Below, piece after piece: positions 46,506-56,418 of a stretch of DNA of 64,000 nucleotides (its first letter is position 1; each line of letters opens with the position of its first letter). The notes below the pieces were generated by a model. The model was not told the DNA's origin and did not search any database. It worked only from the letters and a program-made list of their open reading frames with translations. This stretch comes from Stutzerimonas azotifigens (lineage in GTDB: Bacteria > Pseudomonadota > Gammaproteobacteria > Pseudomonadales > Pseudomonadaceae). The stretch lies in assembly GCF_013522725.1 (NCBI RefSeq), contig NZ_JAAMRF010000002.1, forward strand, positions 434,001-498,000, written 5' to 3'. A program made the position numbers and the translations under genes.

Positions 46506-47138
46506 GTGTGGGAGTTGGTGAAAGCGGGCGGCTGGATCATGCTGCCGATCATTCTGTGTTCCATCGCCGCCGCCGGCATCATCGCCGAGCGCCTTTGGAC
46601 GCTGCGTCCTAGCCGGGTTACACCACCGCATCTGCTAGGGCAGGTATGGAAGTGGATCAAGGAAAAGAAGCTCAGCAACCAGAAGCTGAGGGAGCTGCGC
46701 GCCGATTCGCCGCTGGGTGAGATCCTCGCGGCCGGTCTGGCGAACTCCAAGCATGGCCGTGAGATCATGAAGGAATGCATCGAGGAGGCCGCCGCTCGTG
46801 TCGTCCATGACCTCGATCGCTACCTCAACGCCCTCGGTACCATCGCTGGCATCGCACCGCTGCTGGGTCTGCTGGGCACGGTGCTGGGCATGATCGAGAT
46901 TTTCAGTTCCTTCATGGGCTCAGGAATGGCCAACGCGCCGTTGCTGGCCGGCGGTATCGCAAAGGCGCTGATCACCACGGCGGCCGGTTTGATGGTTGGC
47001 ATTCCTGCGCTGTTCTTCCATCGCTATCTGCAGCGGCGGGTGGAGGAGCTGGTCATCGGCATGGAGCAGGAGGCCATCAAGCTGGTGGAAGTGGTGCAGG
47101 GCGATCGCGACGTCGACCTGGGCGAGGGCAAGGCGTGA
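46506..47138 (+). CDS. exbB: ExbB/TolQ/MotA-family proton channel
   Basis: 210 residues, starting at GTG behind a GGAGGGGG ribosome site. Three membrane spans (WIMLPIILCSIAAAGIIAERL; GIAPLLGLLGTVLGMIEIF; GIAKALITTAAGLMVGIPALFF) match the ExbB/TolQ pattern, including the conserved LGLLGTVxGM and the TTAAGL helix. With ExbD it turns proton flow into mechanical energy. No tonB lies beside it, so the energised partner is unknown. It lies 71 nt after comEC and overlaps exbD by 4 nt. P. stutzeri work ties an exbB at this spot to competence. Confidence 0.92.
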   Translation: MWELVKAGGWIMLPIILCSIAAAGIIAERLWTLRPSRVTPPHLLGQVWKWIKEKKLSNQKLRELRADSPLGEILAAGLANSKHGREIMKECIEEAAARVVHDLDRYLNALGTIAGIAPLLGLLGTVLGMIEIFSSFMGSGMANAPLLAGGIAKALITTAAGLMVGIPALFFHRYLQRRVEELVIGMEQEAIKLVEVVQGDRDVDLGEGKA

Positions 47139-47563
47139 AATTTCGGCGTAAACCCCGGGAGAACGTCGAGATCGGCCTGGCGCCGCTGATCGATGTGGTG
47201 TTCATCCTGCTACTGTTCTTCGTCGTCACGACCACCTTCACCCGTGAAACGCAACTGAAGGTCGACCTGCCCGAGGCCGCCAGCGGTACCCCGCCTCAGG
47301 AGACCGATGTCAAGCAGCTTGAGGTCGTGATCGATACCGAAGGCAACTACTCGCTCAACGGGCGTGCCTTGCTCAAAAGCGACCTGGCGACCCTGATGGC
47401 TGCGCTGAACAAGGAGTCCGGTGGCGACAACAGCCTGCCGATGGTCATCAGCGCTGACGGCAGGACGCCTCACCAGGCGGTCATTACCGCCATGGATGCC
47501 GCCGGCAAGCTGGGGATCGCGCATCTGCGCATCACCACCGTCGAGGCCCAGGCGACCCCCTGA
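47135..47563 (+). CDS. exbD: ExbD/TolR-family biopolymer transport protein
   Basis: 142 residues. One N-terminal helix with the essential aspartate ([19 protein letters not shown]), then a small periplasmic domain ending [23 protein letters not shown]. Partner of the ExbB-like protein. Overlaps exbB (ATGA) and touches the lpxK start (TGATG), so the three are translationally coupled. Confidence 0.94.
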   Translation: MKFRRKPRENVEIGLAPLIDVVFILLLFFVVTTTFTRETQLKVDLPEAASGTPPQETDVKQLEVVIDTEGNYSLNGRALLKSDLATLMAALNKESGGDNSLPMVISADGRTPHQAVITAMDAAGKLGIAHLRITTVEAQATP

Positions 47564-48567
47564 TGTCTCTTGCCGATCGCTTGCAGCAGGCCTGGTATCA
47601 GGGGCATCCGGCGCTGGCGCTGCTGAAGCCGCTGGAGGCGCTGTACCGCGGTGTGGTCACCCGACGCCGCCAGCGCTTTCTCGATGGCGAGGGGGATATC
47701 TATCGACCATCGGTTCCGCTGATCGTGGTGGGCAACATTACGGTCGGCGGGACTGGCAAGACGCCACTCATTCTCTGGCTCATCGAGCATTGCCGCGCCC
47801 GCGGGTTGCGAGTGGGGGTTGTCAGCCGCGGTTACGGTGCGAATCCGCCCAACCACCCCTGGAGGGTCGAGGGGGGGCAGTCGGCCGCCGAGGCGGGTGA
47901 CGAGCCGCTGCTGATCGTAGAGCGTACGGGCGTGCCGCTGATGATCGATCCACAGCGTGCTACAGCCGTGCAGGCATTGTTGGAAAGCGAGCCACTGGAT
48001 CTGGTGCTCAGCGACGATGGATTGCAGCACTACCGACTCGCTCGGGATCTCGAGTTGGTGCTGGTCGACGCTACGCGAGGGCTGGGCAATCGTCGCTGCC
48101 TACCGGCAGGCCCGTTGCGCGAGCCGATCGAGCGGCTCGGCGAGGTCGATGCCGTGCTGTACAACGGTGCGGCGGCGGACTCGGCAGATGGTTTTTCGTT
48201 CAGGCTGCAGCCGTTGGCGCTGGTGGAGCTGTGCAGCAATCAAGTCTTTCCTCTTGACCATTTTCCGGCTGGCCAGTCGGTGCATGCCGTGGCCGGGATC
48301 GGCAATCCGCAACGTTTCTTCACCACGCTCGAGGCGCTACACTGGCGCGCGATCGCACATCCCTTCGCCGATCACGCCGCGTTCACGCCGGAGCAGCTGG
48401 CTTTCAGCCCCGACCTGCCTGTGGTGATGACCGAGAAGGACGCGGTGAAATGCAGGGCCTTCGCACCGCCTGGCTGGTTCTACCTCAAGGTGCAGGCTTC
48501 CCCGTCGGATGCCTTTGTCGCCTGGTTCGACGCCCAGCTGGCTCGCATGTTGCCCACTCATTCATAG
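47563..48567 (+). CDS. lpxK: tetraacyldisaccharide 4'-kinase
   Basis: 334 residues. N-terminal membrane-associated helix, Walker [34 protein letters not shown] (the conserved DDGxQ active-site segment) and a C-terminal [11 protein letters not shown]. It phosphorylates the lipid A precursor at the 4' position on the inner face of the membrane. The exbBD-lpxK order is conserved in pseudomonads. Confidence 0.96.
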   Translation: MSLADRLQQAWYQGHPALALLKPLEALYRGVVTRRRQRFLDGEGDIYRPSVPLIVVGNITVGGTGKTPLILWLIEHCRARGLRVGVVSRGYGANPPNHPWRVEGGQSAAEAGDEPLLIVERTGVPLMIDPQRATAVQALLESEPLDLVLSDDGLQHYRLARDLELVLVDATRGLGNRRCLPAGPLREPIERLGEVDAVLYNGAAADSADGFSFRLQPLALVELCSNQVFPLDHFPAGQSVHAVAGIGNPQRFFTTLEALHWRAIAHPFADHAAFTPEQLAFSPDLPVVMTEKDAVKCRAFAPPGWFYLKVQASPSDAFVAWFDAQLARMLPTHS

Positions 48568-48612
48568 CGGTCCGATCTGCCTGCGCAGTCGGCTGCGTAT
48601 CAAGGACTGCCC

Positions 48613-48798
48613 ATGGACACCAAACTGCTCGATATCCTGGCCTGCCCGCTTTGCAAGGGGCCGCTGCGTCTTGAGGCCGACAAGACCGAACTCGTGTGCC
48701 GCGCCGATGGCCTGGCCTTCCCGGTGCGCGATGGGATTCCGGTGATGCTGGAAAGTGAAGCGCGCACATTGGACGTGGATGAGCGCCTGGACAAATGA
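48613..48798 (+). CDS. Trm112-family small zinc-ribbon-like protein
   Basis: 61 residues: [23 protein letters not shown], then [21 protein letters not shown]. This is the YcaR/Trm112 type often found between lpxK and kdsB. Only three cysteines are seen, two as CxxC and one later, so zinc binding may be incomplete. Function is unknown in bacteria; in eukaryotes Trm112 activates methyltransferases. It overlaps kdsB by 4 nt. Confidence 0.9.
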   Translation: MDTKLLDILACPLCKGPLRLEADKTELVCRADGLAFPVRDGIPVMLESEARTLDVDERLDK

Positions 48799-49559
48799 GC
48801 GACCTCTATACCGTGGTGATCCCGGCGCGCTACGCTTCGAGCCGACTGCCTGGCAAGCCCCTGCAGGAGATTGCCGGCAAGCCGATGATTCGCCACGTAT
48901 GGGAGCGTGCCAGCAGCAGTTCTGCCGCGCGGGTAGTGGTCGCGACTGACGATGCGCGCATTCTCGATGCATGCCGCGGCTTTGGTGCCGAGGCGCTGAT
49001 GACGCGTGCCGACCACAACTCCGGTACCGATCGTCTGGCGGAGGTCGCCGCGCAGCTCGGCCTTGCCGCGGATGCGATCGTGGTCAATGTGCAGGGTGAC
49101 GAGCCGTTGATTCCGCCAGCGGTCATCGATCAGGTGGCGGCGAACCTCGCAGCTCATCCCGAGGCGGCGATCGCGACGCTGGCCGAGCCGCTGCATGACG
49201 CGGCGAGCCTGTTCAATCCCAACGTGGTCAAGGTCCTGACCGACCGCGATGGGCTAGCACTGACGTTCAGTCGGGCGCCCTTGCCCTGGGCGCGCGACGA
49301 TTTCTCCAGTAGCCGTGATCGGCTTCCTGCTGACGTGCCCTACCGGCGTCATATCGGCATCTACGCCTACCGTGCGGGCTTTCTCGCCGACTTCGTCGCC
49401 TGGGGGGCTTGCTGGCTGGAGAACACCGAGGCGCTGGAGCAATTGCGGGCGCTGTGGAATGGGCAGCGTATCCATGTTGCCGACGCGGTGGAGCCGCCGC
49501 CCGCTGGCGTCGATACCCCTGAGGATCTGGAGCGGGTGCGACGGTTGCTGGGGGGCTGA
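48795..49559 (+). CDS. kdsB: 3-deoxy-manno-octulosonate cytidylyltransferase
   Basis: 254 residues, nucleotidyltransferase fold. [20 protein letters not shown] is the CTP-binding start, and [15 protein letters not shown] and [16 protein letters not shown] complete the active site. It makes CMP-Kdo for lipopolysaccharide core, fitting its place after lpxK. Its TGA overlaps the next ATG by one base. Confidence 0.97.
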   Translation: MSDLYTVVIPARYASSRLPGKPLQEIAGKPMIRHVWERASSSSAARVVVATDDARILDACRGFGAEALMTRADHNSGTDRLAEVAAQLGLAADAIVVNVQGDEPLIPPAVIDQVAANLAAHPEAAIATLAEPLHDAASLFNPNVVKVLTDRDGLALTFSRAPLPWARDDFSSSRDRLPADVPYRRHIGIYAYRAGFLADFVAWGACWLENTEALEQLRALWNGQRIHVADAVEPPPAGVDTPEDLERVRRLLGG

Positions 49560-50023
49560 TGCGAATACTCTTCGTCTGCCTCGGCAACATCTGCCGGTCG
49601 CCCACCGTCGAGGCAGTGTTTCAGCACAGGTTGCGCCAGGCCGGGCTCGACAGCGTGGTCGTTATCGACTCCGCAGGCACGGGGAACTGGCACGTAGGCA
49701 AGGCGCCCGATAGCCGGGCGACTGTCGCCGCCGGCCTTCGCGGTTATGACTTGAGCCCACTAAGGGCGCGTCAGGTCTCACCGGAGGACTTCGACCGGTT
49801 CGACCTGATCCTGGCGATGGATGCGCAGAACCTGGCGGACCTGCGGTCGATCAGGCCGGCTGCCAGCGCGGCGAGACTGGATCTGTTCCTGCGTCACGTT
49901 GGCATGATGCCGGAGGATGTGCCCGATCCCTATTACGGTCAGGATGACGGCTTCGATCGGGTCCTCGATCTGGTCGAGCGGGGGAGCGAGGTATTGCTCG
50001 ATGACATCCGGAGGCTTCTGTGA
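49559..50023 (+). CDS. low-molecular-weight protein tyrosine phosphatase
   Basis: 154 residues. P-loop VCLGNICRS with nucleophile C7 and R13, and the acid loop DVPDPYYGQDDGF. All catalytic residues are present, so it should be active. LMW phosphatases of this kind often act on tyrosine kinases of capsule or exopolysaccharide synthesis, but none is encoded here. It overlaps kdsB by one base and murB by four. Confidence 0.94.
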   Translation: MRILFVCLGNICRSPTVEAVFQHRLRQAGLDSVVVIDSAGTGNWHVGKAPDSRATVAAGLRGYDLSPLRARQVSPEDFDRFDLILAMDAQNLADLRSIRPAASAARLDLFLRHVGMMPEDVPDPYYGQDDGFDRVLDLVERGSEVLLDDIRRLL

Positions 50024-51039
50024 GTCTGGCGCTGCAGGAATGGGTGAGCCTACGTCCCTACAATACGTTTGGCCTGGACGTGCGGGCGCGCTGGTATGCA
50101 GAGGCCGGCTCGCATGAGGACGTCCCGCGGATACGCGCCGCAGCACGCGAGCTGGGCATGCCGCTGTGGATACTGGGCGGCGGCAGCAATCTGTTGCTGA
50201 CTTCCGATGTGCAGGCGGTGGTGGTGCGAATGGTCAACCGGGGCATCGGCGTCGTCGCCGACCACGGCGATCAGGTCATTCTGGAGGCGCAGGCAGGCGA
50301 GCCCTGGCATCCGCTCGTGTTGCGCAGCCTTGAGCTGGGTCTGGTCGGTCTGGAAAACCTGAGTCTGATTCCCGGTACCGTAGGCGCGGCGCCGGTGCAG
50401 AATATCGGCGCCTATGGTGTCGAGTTCAAAGACGTAATGCACAGCTTGACGGCTGTGAACCTCCACTCGGGAGAGGTGTATGAGTTTTCCGTGGAGCAAT
50501 GTGCCTTCGATTACCGCGACAGCCTGTTCAAGCGCGAGCCGGGCCGCTGGCTGATCCTGAGTGTGCGTTTCGCGCTGGAGCGCAAAGGGCGGCTGCACCT
50601 CGACTATGGCCCGATTCGCCAGAAGTTGGCAGAGCAGGGCGTCACCCAGCCGACGGCGATCGATGTGAGTCGTGCAGTTTGTGCCATACGCAGCGAAAAA
50701 TTGCCGGATCCGCGCGAGCTGGGGAATGCAGGCAGCTTCTTCAAGAATCCTCTGGTGGCGTCGTCGCTGGCTGCGACGTTGCGCGAGCGCTATCCGGATC
50801 TGGTCGCTTATCCGCAGCCGGACGGGCGGGTGAAGCTCGCTGCGGGCTGGCTTATCGAGCGAGCCGGATGGAAGGGCTTCAGGGATGGCGATGCGGGCGT
50901 GCACAGCCTGCAGGCGTTGGTACTCGTCAATTATGGCAATGCTACCGGCGGTCAGCTGCTTGGCCTGGCCAGGCGCATCCAGGCCGACATCCTTGAGCGT
51001 TTCGGTGTGGAGCTGGAAATCGAGCCGAACCTGCTTTAG
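50020..51039 (+). CDS. murB: UDP-N-acetylenolpyruvoylglucosamine reductase
   Basis: 339 residues, type I (E. coli-like) MurB, starting at GTG. FAD-binding features NTFGLDVRARWYAEA, ILGGGSNLLL and GTVGAAPVQNIGAYGVEF, and the catalytic serine region GNAGSFFKNPLV. It reduces the enolpyruvyl group to give UDP-MurNAc. The GTGA overlap with the phosphatase indicates coupled translation. It is followed by a terminator shared with rne. Confidence 0.97.
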   Translation: MSLALQEWVSLRPYNTFGLDVRARWYAEAGSHEDVPRIRAAARELGMPLWILGGGSNLLLTSDVQAVVVRMVNRGIGVVADHGDQVILEAQAGEPWHPLVLRSLELGLVGLENLSLIPGTVGAAPVQNIGAYGVEFKDVMHSLTAVNLHSGEVYEFSVEQCAFDYRDSLFKREPGRWLILSVRFALERKGRLHLDYGPIRQKLAEQGVTQPTAIDVSRAVCAIRSEKLPDPRELGNAGSFFKNPLVASSLAATLRERYPDLVAYPQPDGRVKLAAGWLIERAGWKGFRDGDAGVHSLQALVLVNYGNATGGQLLGLARRIQADILERFGVELEIEPNLL

Positions 51040-51100
51040 GGCGCGGTACGAGCGGGGCCGATCGGGTGTGCCTCCGCGACGTGTACGAACTTTCGGAGCC

Positions 51101-51131
51101 AAAAAAAAAGGGATGCCTAAGCATCCCTTTT
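51101..51131. terminator. bidirectional terminator between murB and rne
   Basis: A9 tract, stem AGGGATGC / GCATCCCT with loop CTAA, then T5. Works on both strands for two convergent genes. Confidence 0.93.
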
Positions 51132-51144
51132 TCTCGTTCAAGGA

Positions 51145-54100
51145 TCAGCCTTGGGGCTTGTCCTTGTCTGCTTCGGTCTCGCCGTCAGCCGGCTGCTCAT
51201 CCGTCACAGATGTTTCAAGCGGTGCGCGCGCAGGCGTCTGCTCTAGCGTCTGCTCGGTTTCGCCAGGCGCGGTTGCGTCAGGCTGCGCGACGACCTGCTC
51301 GGGCAATGGCTCGGCTGTGGGCTGCTCGAGTTCCACGGGGGCGCTGGCAACGATCTCTGGTGTGGCGAGAGGTTGCTCTACTGCCACTGCCGGTTCGGAT
51401 GCCGCTGCGGCCTGCGCTTCAGCTGCTTCGCGCGCCAGGCGCTCGGCTTCGCGCTTGCGACGACGCACTTCGCGTGGGTCGTTAGGCGCACGGCCGGTGC
51501 TCGACGGGACCACTGCTTCGCTCTTCACAGCCTCGACCGGTTGAGGTACGGCTGGCTCGGCAGCGGGTTCCGACACCGGAGCGGGCGCAGGTTCAGCCAG
51601 CGCGGGCGTCTCGGCTACCATCGGGACTGCCGGAGCGGTGGGCTCCAGCAGCGGCTCGGGCGTCGGTTCCTCAGAGACCTGCTCCCGCGCGGCCGGCGCC
51701 TCGACTTCCGCGTTCGGCGACAGCGATTCACTTACCGCAGCGACAGGTACCGCCTCGGCTTCGATCGGCGTGTGCTCGGCAGGTGCTTCTTCGAAGGGCT
51801 GCGCATCGGTATCGGCGGTATTGGCGGCGATTGCAGCAGCCGTGGCGGCAATGGCCACATCGGCCGATTTCACCGGAGCTTCACGCTCGGCGTCCGCACT
51901 GGTCTTATCGCCTTCGCTGCCTTCGCTGCCTTCTGCCGATTCGATCTCGTTGCCGTTGGCATCATGCTGGCGTTCGCGGCGATTGCTGCGGCGACGCTGG
52001 CCACGGGAGCGGCGGCGAGGACGCTCGCCATCGGCCGAGGATTGTTCGTCGTCGTGGCCTTCTTCCTGCTGCTGCAGCTCGTCTTCGGTCACTGTCTCTT
52101 CGACACGCGGCTTGCGCTCTTCGCGCGGTACGCGCGGCTTGCGTTCGGTGCGTTCTTCGCTGGCCACGGCTGGCGATTCGCCGGCCTCGTCGAGCGGTGC
52201 GCGCAGTTCACGCTTGCGTTCTTCACGAGGCTGACGGTCTTCGCGTGGAGCGCGCTCGCGGCGCGGTTGCTGCTCCTGGGCCTCGACAGTTTCGTTCTGC
52301 TCGCGAGGCTCACGTGTTTCACGGGGCTCGCGCGGTTTGCGCTCTTCGCGCGGCGGACGCGGCTGGCGCTCCTCGCGGCTCTGGCGTTCTTCACGAGGCT
52401 TGCGCTCTTCGTCGCGAGGACCACGGCCGTCGCGGCTGTCACGGCGACGGTTCTGCTGGCGGCCGTTGCGTCGCTCATCATTGCGCGGTTGGCGTGGCGA
52501 AGCGGGCTTCTTTTCAACTTCAACCGGCTTTGGCTCTTCCTTGCCGGCAAACAGGCTGACCAGCGACTTGACCAGGCCCTTGAACAGGCTCGGCTCGGGC
52601 TTCTGCTCGGTCGCTACGGTTTGCGCCGGCTCGGTCGGAACCGGAGCGCTGCGCTGAGGCGCTGCCTTCACAGCCGCTTCCTGGCGAACCAGTGTGCGGG
52701 TGGAACTGATCGGCTGAGCCTCCTCGACTTCTGGTGGGCTCATTTCATAGCTGGCCTGGCCGGCCAAAATTTCCGGGCTGTCGTCACGCAGGCGTACCAC
52801 TTCGAAATGCGGTGTTTCCAGGTGGTCGTCCGGAAGAATGAAGATGCGCGCACGGGTGCGCAGTTCGATCTTGGTGATCGCGTTGCGCTTCTCGTTGAGC
52901 AGGAAGGCGGCAACCTGGAACGGCACGCGGGCGCGGACCTCGGCGGTGCGATCCTTCAGGGCTTCTTCTTCGATCAGGCGCAGAATGGCCAGCGAGAGGG
53001 ATTCGACGTCACGGATGATGCCTTGTCCGTTGCAGCGTGGGCAGACGATACCGCTGGTTTCGCCGAGGGAGGGGCGAAGGCGCTGGCGGGACATTTCCAG
53101 CAGGCCGAAGCGGGAAATACGGCCGACCTGCACGCGGGCGCGATCGGCCTCGAGTGCTTCGCGAACCTTCTCTTCCACCGCGCGCTGATTCTTGGCCGGA
53201 GTCATGTCGATGAAGTCGATCACGATCAGGCCGCCGATGTCGCGCAGGCGCAGCTGGCGGGCGATTTCCTCGGCCGCTTCGAGGTTTGTCTGCAGGGCGG
53301 TTTCTTCGATGTCGCCACCCTTGGTGGCGCGTGCCGAGTTGATGTCGATGGACACCAAGGCCTCGGTCGGGTCGATCACGATCGAGCCGCCCGACGGAAG
53401 CTTCACTTCGCGCTGGAAGGCAGTCTCGATCTGGCTTTCGATCTGGAAACGGTTGAACAGCGGAACGCTGTCTTCGTACAGCTTGATCTTGCTCGCGTAC
53501 TGCGGCATCACCTGGCGGATGAAGGTTAGGGCTTCTTCCTGGGCTTCGACGCTGTCGACCAGTACTTCGCCGATGTCCTGGCGCAGGTAATCACGGATGG
53601 CACGAATGATGACGTTGGATTCCTGGTAGATCAGGAAGGGCGCGCGATCTTGCGACGCGTCCTTCACTGCACCCCACAGTTGGAGCAGGTAATCCAGGTC
53701 CCACTGCAGCTCTTCGCTGCTGCGGCCAAGACCGGCGGTACGCACGATCAAACCCATGTCGGCCGGAATGTCGAGGCCGTTGAGCGCTTCGCGCAGCTCG
53801 TTGCGTTCCTCGCCCTCGATGCGGCGAGAAATGCCGCCCGCACGCGGGTTGTTCGGCATCAGCACCAGATAACGGCCGGCGAGGCTGATGAACGTAGTCA
53901 GAGCAGCGCCCTTGTTGCCGCGCTCTTCCTTTTCTACCTGAACGATGACTTCCTGGCCTTCGGACAGAACATCCTTGATGTTCACCCGGCCTTCGGGGCT
54001 CTTCTTGAAATATTCGCGGGAGATTTCCTTCAGCGGAAGGAAGCCGTGGCGCTCGGCACCGAAGTCGACGAAAGCCGCTTCGAGGCTTGGTTCTACGCGG

Positions 54101-54240
54101 GTAATCTTGCCTTTGTAGATGTTGGCTTTTTTCTGCTCACGGGCGCCCGATTCGATATCGAGGTCGAACAGACGTTGTCCATCGACCAGTGCGACACGCA
54201 ACTCTTCGGGCTGAGTTGCGTTAATTAGCATTCTTTTCAT
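51145..54240 (-). CDS. rne: ribonuclease E
   Basis: 1031 residues. The catalytic half (1-530) has the S1 domain ([24 protein letters not shown]), DNase I-like region [10 protein letters not shown] and the zinc link C400-x2-C403 (CPRCNGQG). The C-terminal half is disordered and charged: Arg/Glu repeats of the REER type (about residues 590-705), a second arginine-rich block [15 protein letters not shown], an Ala/Glu/Pro-rich acidic stretch, and [20 protein letters not shown] with NDPR at 920-923. It starts mRNA decay and matures rRNA and tRNA, acting as degradosome scaffold. The start at 54240 ([10 protein letters not shown]) is the conserved one. Confidence 0.97.
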   Translation of the reverse strand: MKRMLINATQPEELRVALVDGQRLFDLDIESGAREQKKANIYKGKITRVEPSLEAAFVDFGAERHGFLPLKEISREYFKKSPEGRVNIKDVLSEGQEVIVQVEKEERGNKGAALTTFISLAGRYLVLMPNNPRAGGISRRIEGEERNELREALNGLDIPADMGLIVRTAGLGRSSEELQWDLDYLLQLWGAVKDASQDRAPFLIYQESNVIIRAIRDYLRQDIGEVLVDSVEAQEEALTFIRQVMPQYASKIKLYEDSVPLFNRFQIESQIETAFQREVKLPSGGSIVIDPTEALVSIDINSARATKGGDIEETALQTNLEAAEEIARQLRLRDIGGLIVIDFIDMTPAKNQRAVEEKVREALEADRARVQVGRISRFGLLEMSRQRLRPSLGETSGIVCPRCNGQGIIRDVESLSLAILRLIEEEALKDRTAEVRARVPFQVAAFLLNEKRNAITKIELRTRARIFILPDDHLETPHFEVVRLRDDSPEILAGQASYEMSPPEVEEAQPISSTRTLVRQEAAVKAAPQRSAPVPTEPAQTVATEQKPEPSLFKGLVKSLVSLFAGKEEPKPVEVEKKPASPRQPRNDERRNGRQQNRRRDSRDGRGPRDEERKPREERQSREERQPRPPREERKPREPRETREPREQNETVEAQEQQPRRERAPREDRQPREERKRELRAPLDEAGESPAVASEERTERKPRVPREERKPRVEETVTEDELQQQEEGHDDEQSSADGERPRRRSRGQRRRSNRRERQHDANGNEIESAEGSEGSEGDKTSADAEREAPVKSADVAIAATAAAIAANTADTDAQPFEEAPAEHTPIEAEAVPVAAVSESLSPNAEVEAPAAREQVSEEPTPEPLLEPTAPAVPMVAETPALAEPAPAPVSEPAAEPAVPQPVEAVKSEAVVPSSTGRAPNDPREVRRRKREAERLAREAAEAQAAAASEPAVAVEQPLATPEIVASAPVELEQPTAEPLPEQVVAQPDATAPGETEQTLEQTPARAPLETSVTDEQPADGETEADKDKPQG

Positions 54241-54724
54241 GTAGTACCGTCGGTTTCCGGGCTTCCGGAAACGGCGTTCGGCACACACGACTCTCACGGT
54301 CGGTGTCAGGTGCGTCAGGAATGGTTGTAAGGCATTCCAGTGTCTAGCGATGTGAGGCCAGTAGGGCCAGCGTCGCGACGACGTCTCCTGCTAACTGTCG
54401 GAACAGCAGCTGCGGTCAGGGAGGAGGAATCAGCCATGGTAGCGGACGGAATGACGCGTCTGTGAAAGCCTTTGCTACGCAATCCGATGGCTGTGCATCT
54501 CCACCCAACACTTATCCTTTGAAAATCGGGTGCCGCCCGCAGAATCCAGAGCGGGTTGGCGATTGTCACGATTCCCCAGCGGGGGCACGCATCATGTCGT
54601 TGGGCTTGTTTCGGGGCTTTGCACTTGAAGAAAGCCCCGTCGGACAGCCTCACGTCCTCAAACATTTGCTTCGTCAGGGATGGCGATATGACAGGCATCC
54701 GCAGACACTCCGCTTTTGGCGGCG
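54241..54724 (-). promoter_or_regulatory. rne 5' leader of about 480 nt
   Basis: From the predicted start near 54724 to the ATG no gene is supported. A hairpin GGGGCTTT / AAAGCCCC with a 10-nt loop lies at 54613-54638, and a short palindrome CGTCGCGACG near 54372. E. coli rne has a leader of about 360 nt through which RNase E controls its own mRNA, so this region probably plays the same part. Confidence 0.6.
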
Positions 54725-54730
54725 TTCGGG

Positions 54731-54759
54731 ACTATAACAGCAATGTTTGAGTGCTTCAA
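54731..54759 (-). promoter_or_regulatory. rne promoter
   Basis: On the minus strand, -35 TTGAAG (54754-54759) and -10 TATAGT (54731-54736) are exactly 17 nt apart. It interlocks with the rluC promoter on the other strand. Confidence 0.75.
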
Positions 54760-54770
54760 ACTGGCGAAAT

Positions 54771-54779
54771 TGCTATGAT
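54771..54779 (+). promoter_or_regulatory. rluC extended -10 promoter element
   Basis: TGCTATGAT is an extended -10 (TGnTATGAT). A -35 is poor: TTGAGT at 54747-54752 is 21 nt away. The start would fall within a base or two of the rluC ATG at 54786. Confidence 0.55.
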
Positions 54780-54785
54780 GCCGCG

Positions 54786-55739
54786 ATGACCAATACCCCA
54801 TCCCAGGCCTCCGGCGTCCAGCTGATCGAGGTCTCGCCGGAACTTGCCGGCCAGCGCATTGACAACTTTCTCCGCACGCAGCTCAAGGGTGTCCCCAAAA
54901 CCCTGATCTACCGCATTCTGCGCAAGGGCGAAGTGCGAGTGAACAAGGGGCGCATCAAGCCCGAATACAAGCTGCAGGCCGGCGATGTGGTGCGCGTGCC
55001 GCCGCTTCGTCTACCCGAGCGCGACGAGCCCGCGCCGCTGGCTGCTGGTCTGCTCGAGCGCCTCGAGGCGTCCATCGTTCACGAAGACAAGGCGCTGATC
55101 GTGATGAACAAGCCGGCCGGGATCGCCGTGCATGGCGGCAGCGGGCTCAGCTTTGGCGTGATCGAGGCGCTGCGTCAGTTGCGTCCCGATGCCAAGGAGC
55201 TTGAGTTGGTCCATCGGCTCGATCGCGATACGTCCGGGCTGCTGATGATCGCGAAGAAGCGCAGCATGTTGAGGCATCTGCATCAGGCCCTGCGGGGCGA
55301 TGGTGTGGACAAACGCTATATGGCGCTGGTACGCGGCCGCTGGGAAACCAGCAAGAAGCAGGTCAATGCGCCGCTGGAAAAGAACACGTTGCGCTCCGGG
55401 GAGCGCATGGTGGAGGTCAGTGAGGAGGGTAAGGATGCGTTGACCCTGTTTCGTGTGCTACGCCGTTTCGGTGACTTCGCCACTCTGGTCGAGGCCAAGC
55501 CGATCACCGGGCGCACTCATCAGATCCGGGTCCATGCCCGGCATGCCGGTCATAGCATCGCGGGCGACAGCAAATACGGAGACGAGACGTTTACCCAGGA
55601 AATTCGTGAGCTGGGCGGCAAGCGACTTTTCCTGCATGCCTACGCATTAAAGGTGCCGCTGCCCGATGGGGGCGAGCTGGCGCTGGAGGCCCCGGTGGAC
55701 GAGATGTGGGCGCATACCTTGGAGCGCCTGGGTGAGTAA
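54786..55739 (+). CDS. rluC: 23S rRNA pseudouridine synthase (955/2504/2580)
   Basis: 317 residues. N-terminal S4 domain ([33 protein letters not shown]) and RluA-type catalytic domain with the active aspartate in [31 protein letters not shown] is the C-terminal family motif. It isomerises three uridines in 23S rRNA. No ribosome site precedes the ATG, and the predicted transcript start is almost at the codon. It diverges from rne, as in E. coli. Confidence 0.95.
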   Translation: MTNTPSQASGVQLIEVSPELAGQRIDNFLRTQLKGVPKTLIYRILRKGEVRVNKGRIKPEYKLQAGDVVRVPPLRLPERDEPAPLAAGLLERLEASIVHEDKALIVMNKPAGIAVHGGSGLSFGVIEALRQLRPDAKELELVHRLDRDTSGLLMIAKKRSMLRHLHQALRGDGVDKRYMALVRGRWETSKKQVNAPLEKNTLRSGERMVEVSEEGKDALTLFRVLRRFGDFATLVEAKPITGRTHQIRVHARHAGHSIAGDSKYGDETFTQEIRELGGKRLFLHAYALKVPLPDGGELALEAPVDEMWAHTLERLGE

Positions 55740-56418
55740 TTGCGAACTGCTTATCTTCGATTGGGATGGCACGCTTGCCGATTCCATCGGCCGGATCGTC
55801 CAGGCGATGCATCAGGCTGCGGACGCCTGCGATCTGCCTCGGCTCGACGATGCGGCGGTCAAGGGTATTATCGGGCTCGCCTTGCCCGAAGCGATTGCTC
55901 ATCTCTATCCGCAGCTGACCGGTGCGGCTTCGATCGAGGTGTTCCGTCAGCGTTACAGCGAGCAGTACCTGGCGCTGGAACATCAACCGTCGCCTCTGTT
56001 TCCCGGCGTGGTCGAATTGCTTGCGAAGTTTCGCGAGCAGGGTTTGTTGCTGGCGGTTGCAACGGGTAAGAGTCGTCGTGGTCTGGATAGGGTGCTCGCG
56101 GCGCATCGCTGGGAAGATTATTTCGATATCACCCGCTGCGCCGACGAGACGGCCAGCAAACCCGATCCGTTGATGCTCGACGAGATTCTTGCCCATTGCG
56201 GCAAGCGCTCCGATCAGGCGGTAATGATTGGGGATTCGATTTTCGATCTGCAGATGGCGCAGCGTGCCGGAATGGATGCAATTGCTGTGAGTTATGGTGC
56301 TCAGGCGCCAGAAGTGTTGGCGCTGCATTCGCCACAACGAATGATCAATCGTTTCGAGGAGCTGAGCGGCTGGCTCGCTGCTCGGAATGCCAGTGAGGTG
56401 GAATGTTATGTCGGATGA
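55732..56418 (+). CDS. HAD-IA family hydrolase (phosphoglycolate phosphatase-like)
   Basis: 228 residues, from a GTG at 55732 inside the end of rluC; GGAG lies 7 nt upstream. HAD motifs: D10 and D12 in [20 protein letters not shown], and [18 protein letters not shown] helical cap between motifs I and II marks subclass IA. Natural substrate unknown; phosphoglycolate or another small phosphate ester is likely. It overlaps both rluC and the peptidase gene, so the three are one operon. Confidence 0.92.
   Translation: MSNCELLIFDWDGTLADSIGRIVQAMHQAADACDLPRLDDAAVKGIIGLALPEAIAHLYPQLTGAASIEVFRQRYSEQYLALEHQPSPLFPGVVELLAKFREQGLLLAVATGKSRRGLDRVLAAHRWEDYFDITRCADETASKPDPLMLDEILAHCGKRSDQAVMIGDSIFDLQMAQRAGMDAIAVSYGAQAPEVLALHSPQRMINRFEELSGWLAARNASEVECYVG

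Noticed and set aside
51373..53529. 718-codon open frame on the plus strand opposite rne
   Set aside because: A shadow of the repetitive RNase E tail. Its apparent Arg/Phe/Leu repeats are only the complement of the Arg/Glu codons.
54747..54785. longer rluC start at TTG 54747
   Set aside because: The extra 13 residues are not part of the S4-domain N-terminus, and the codon overlaps the divergent promoter region.
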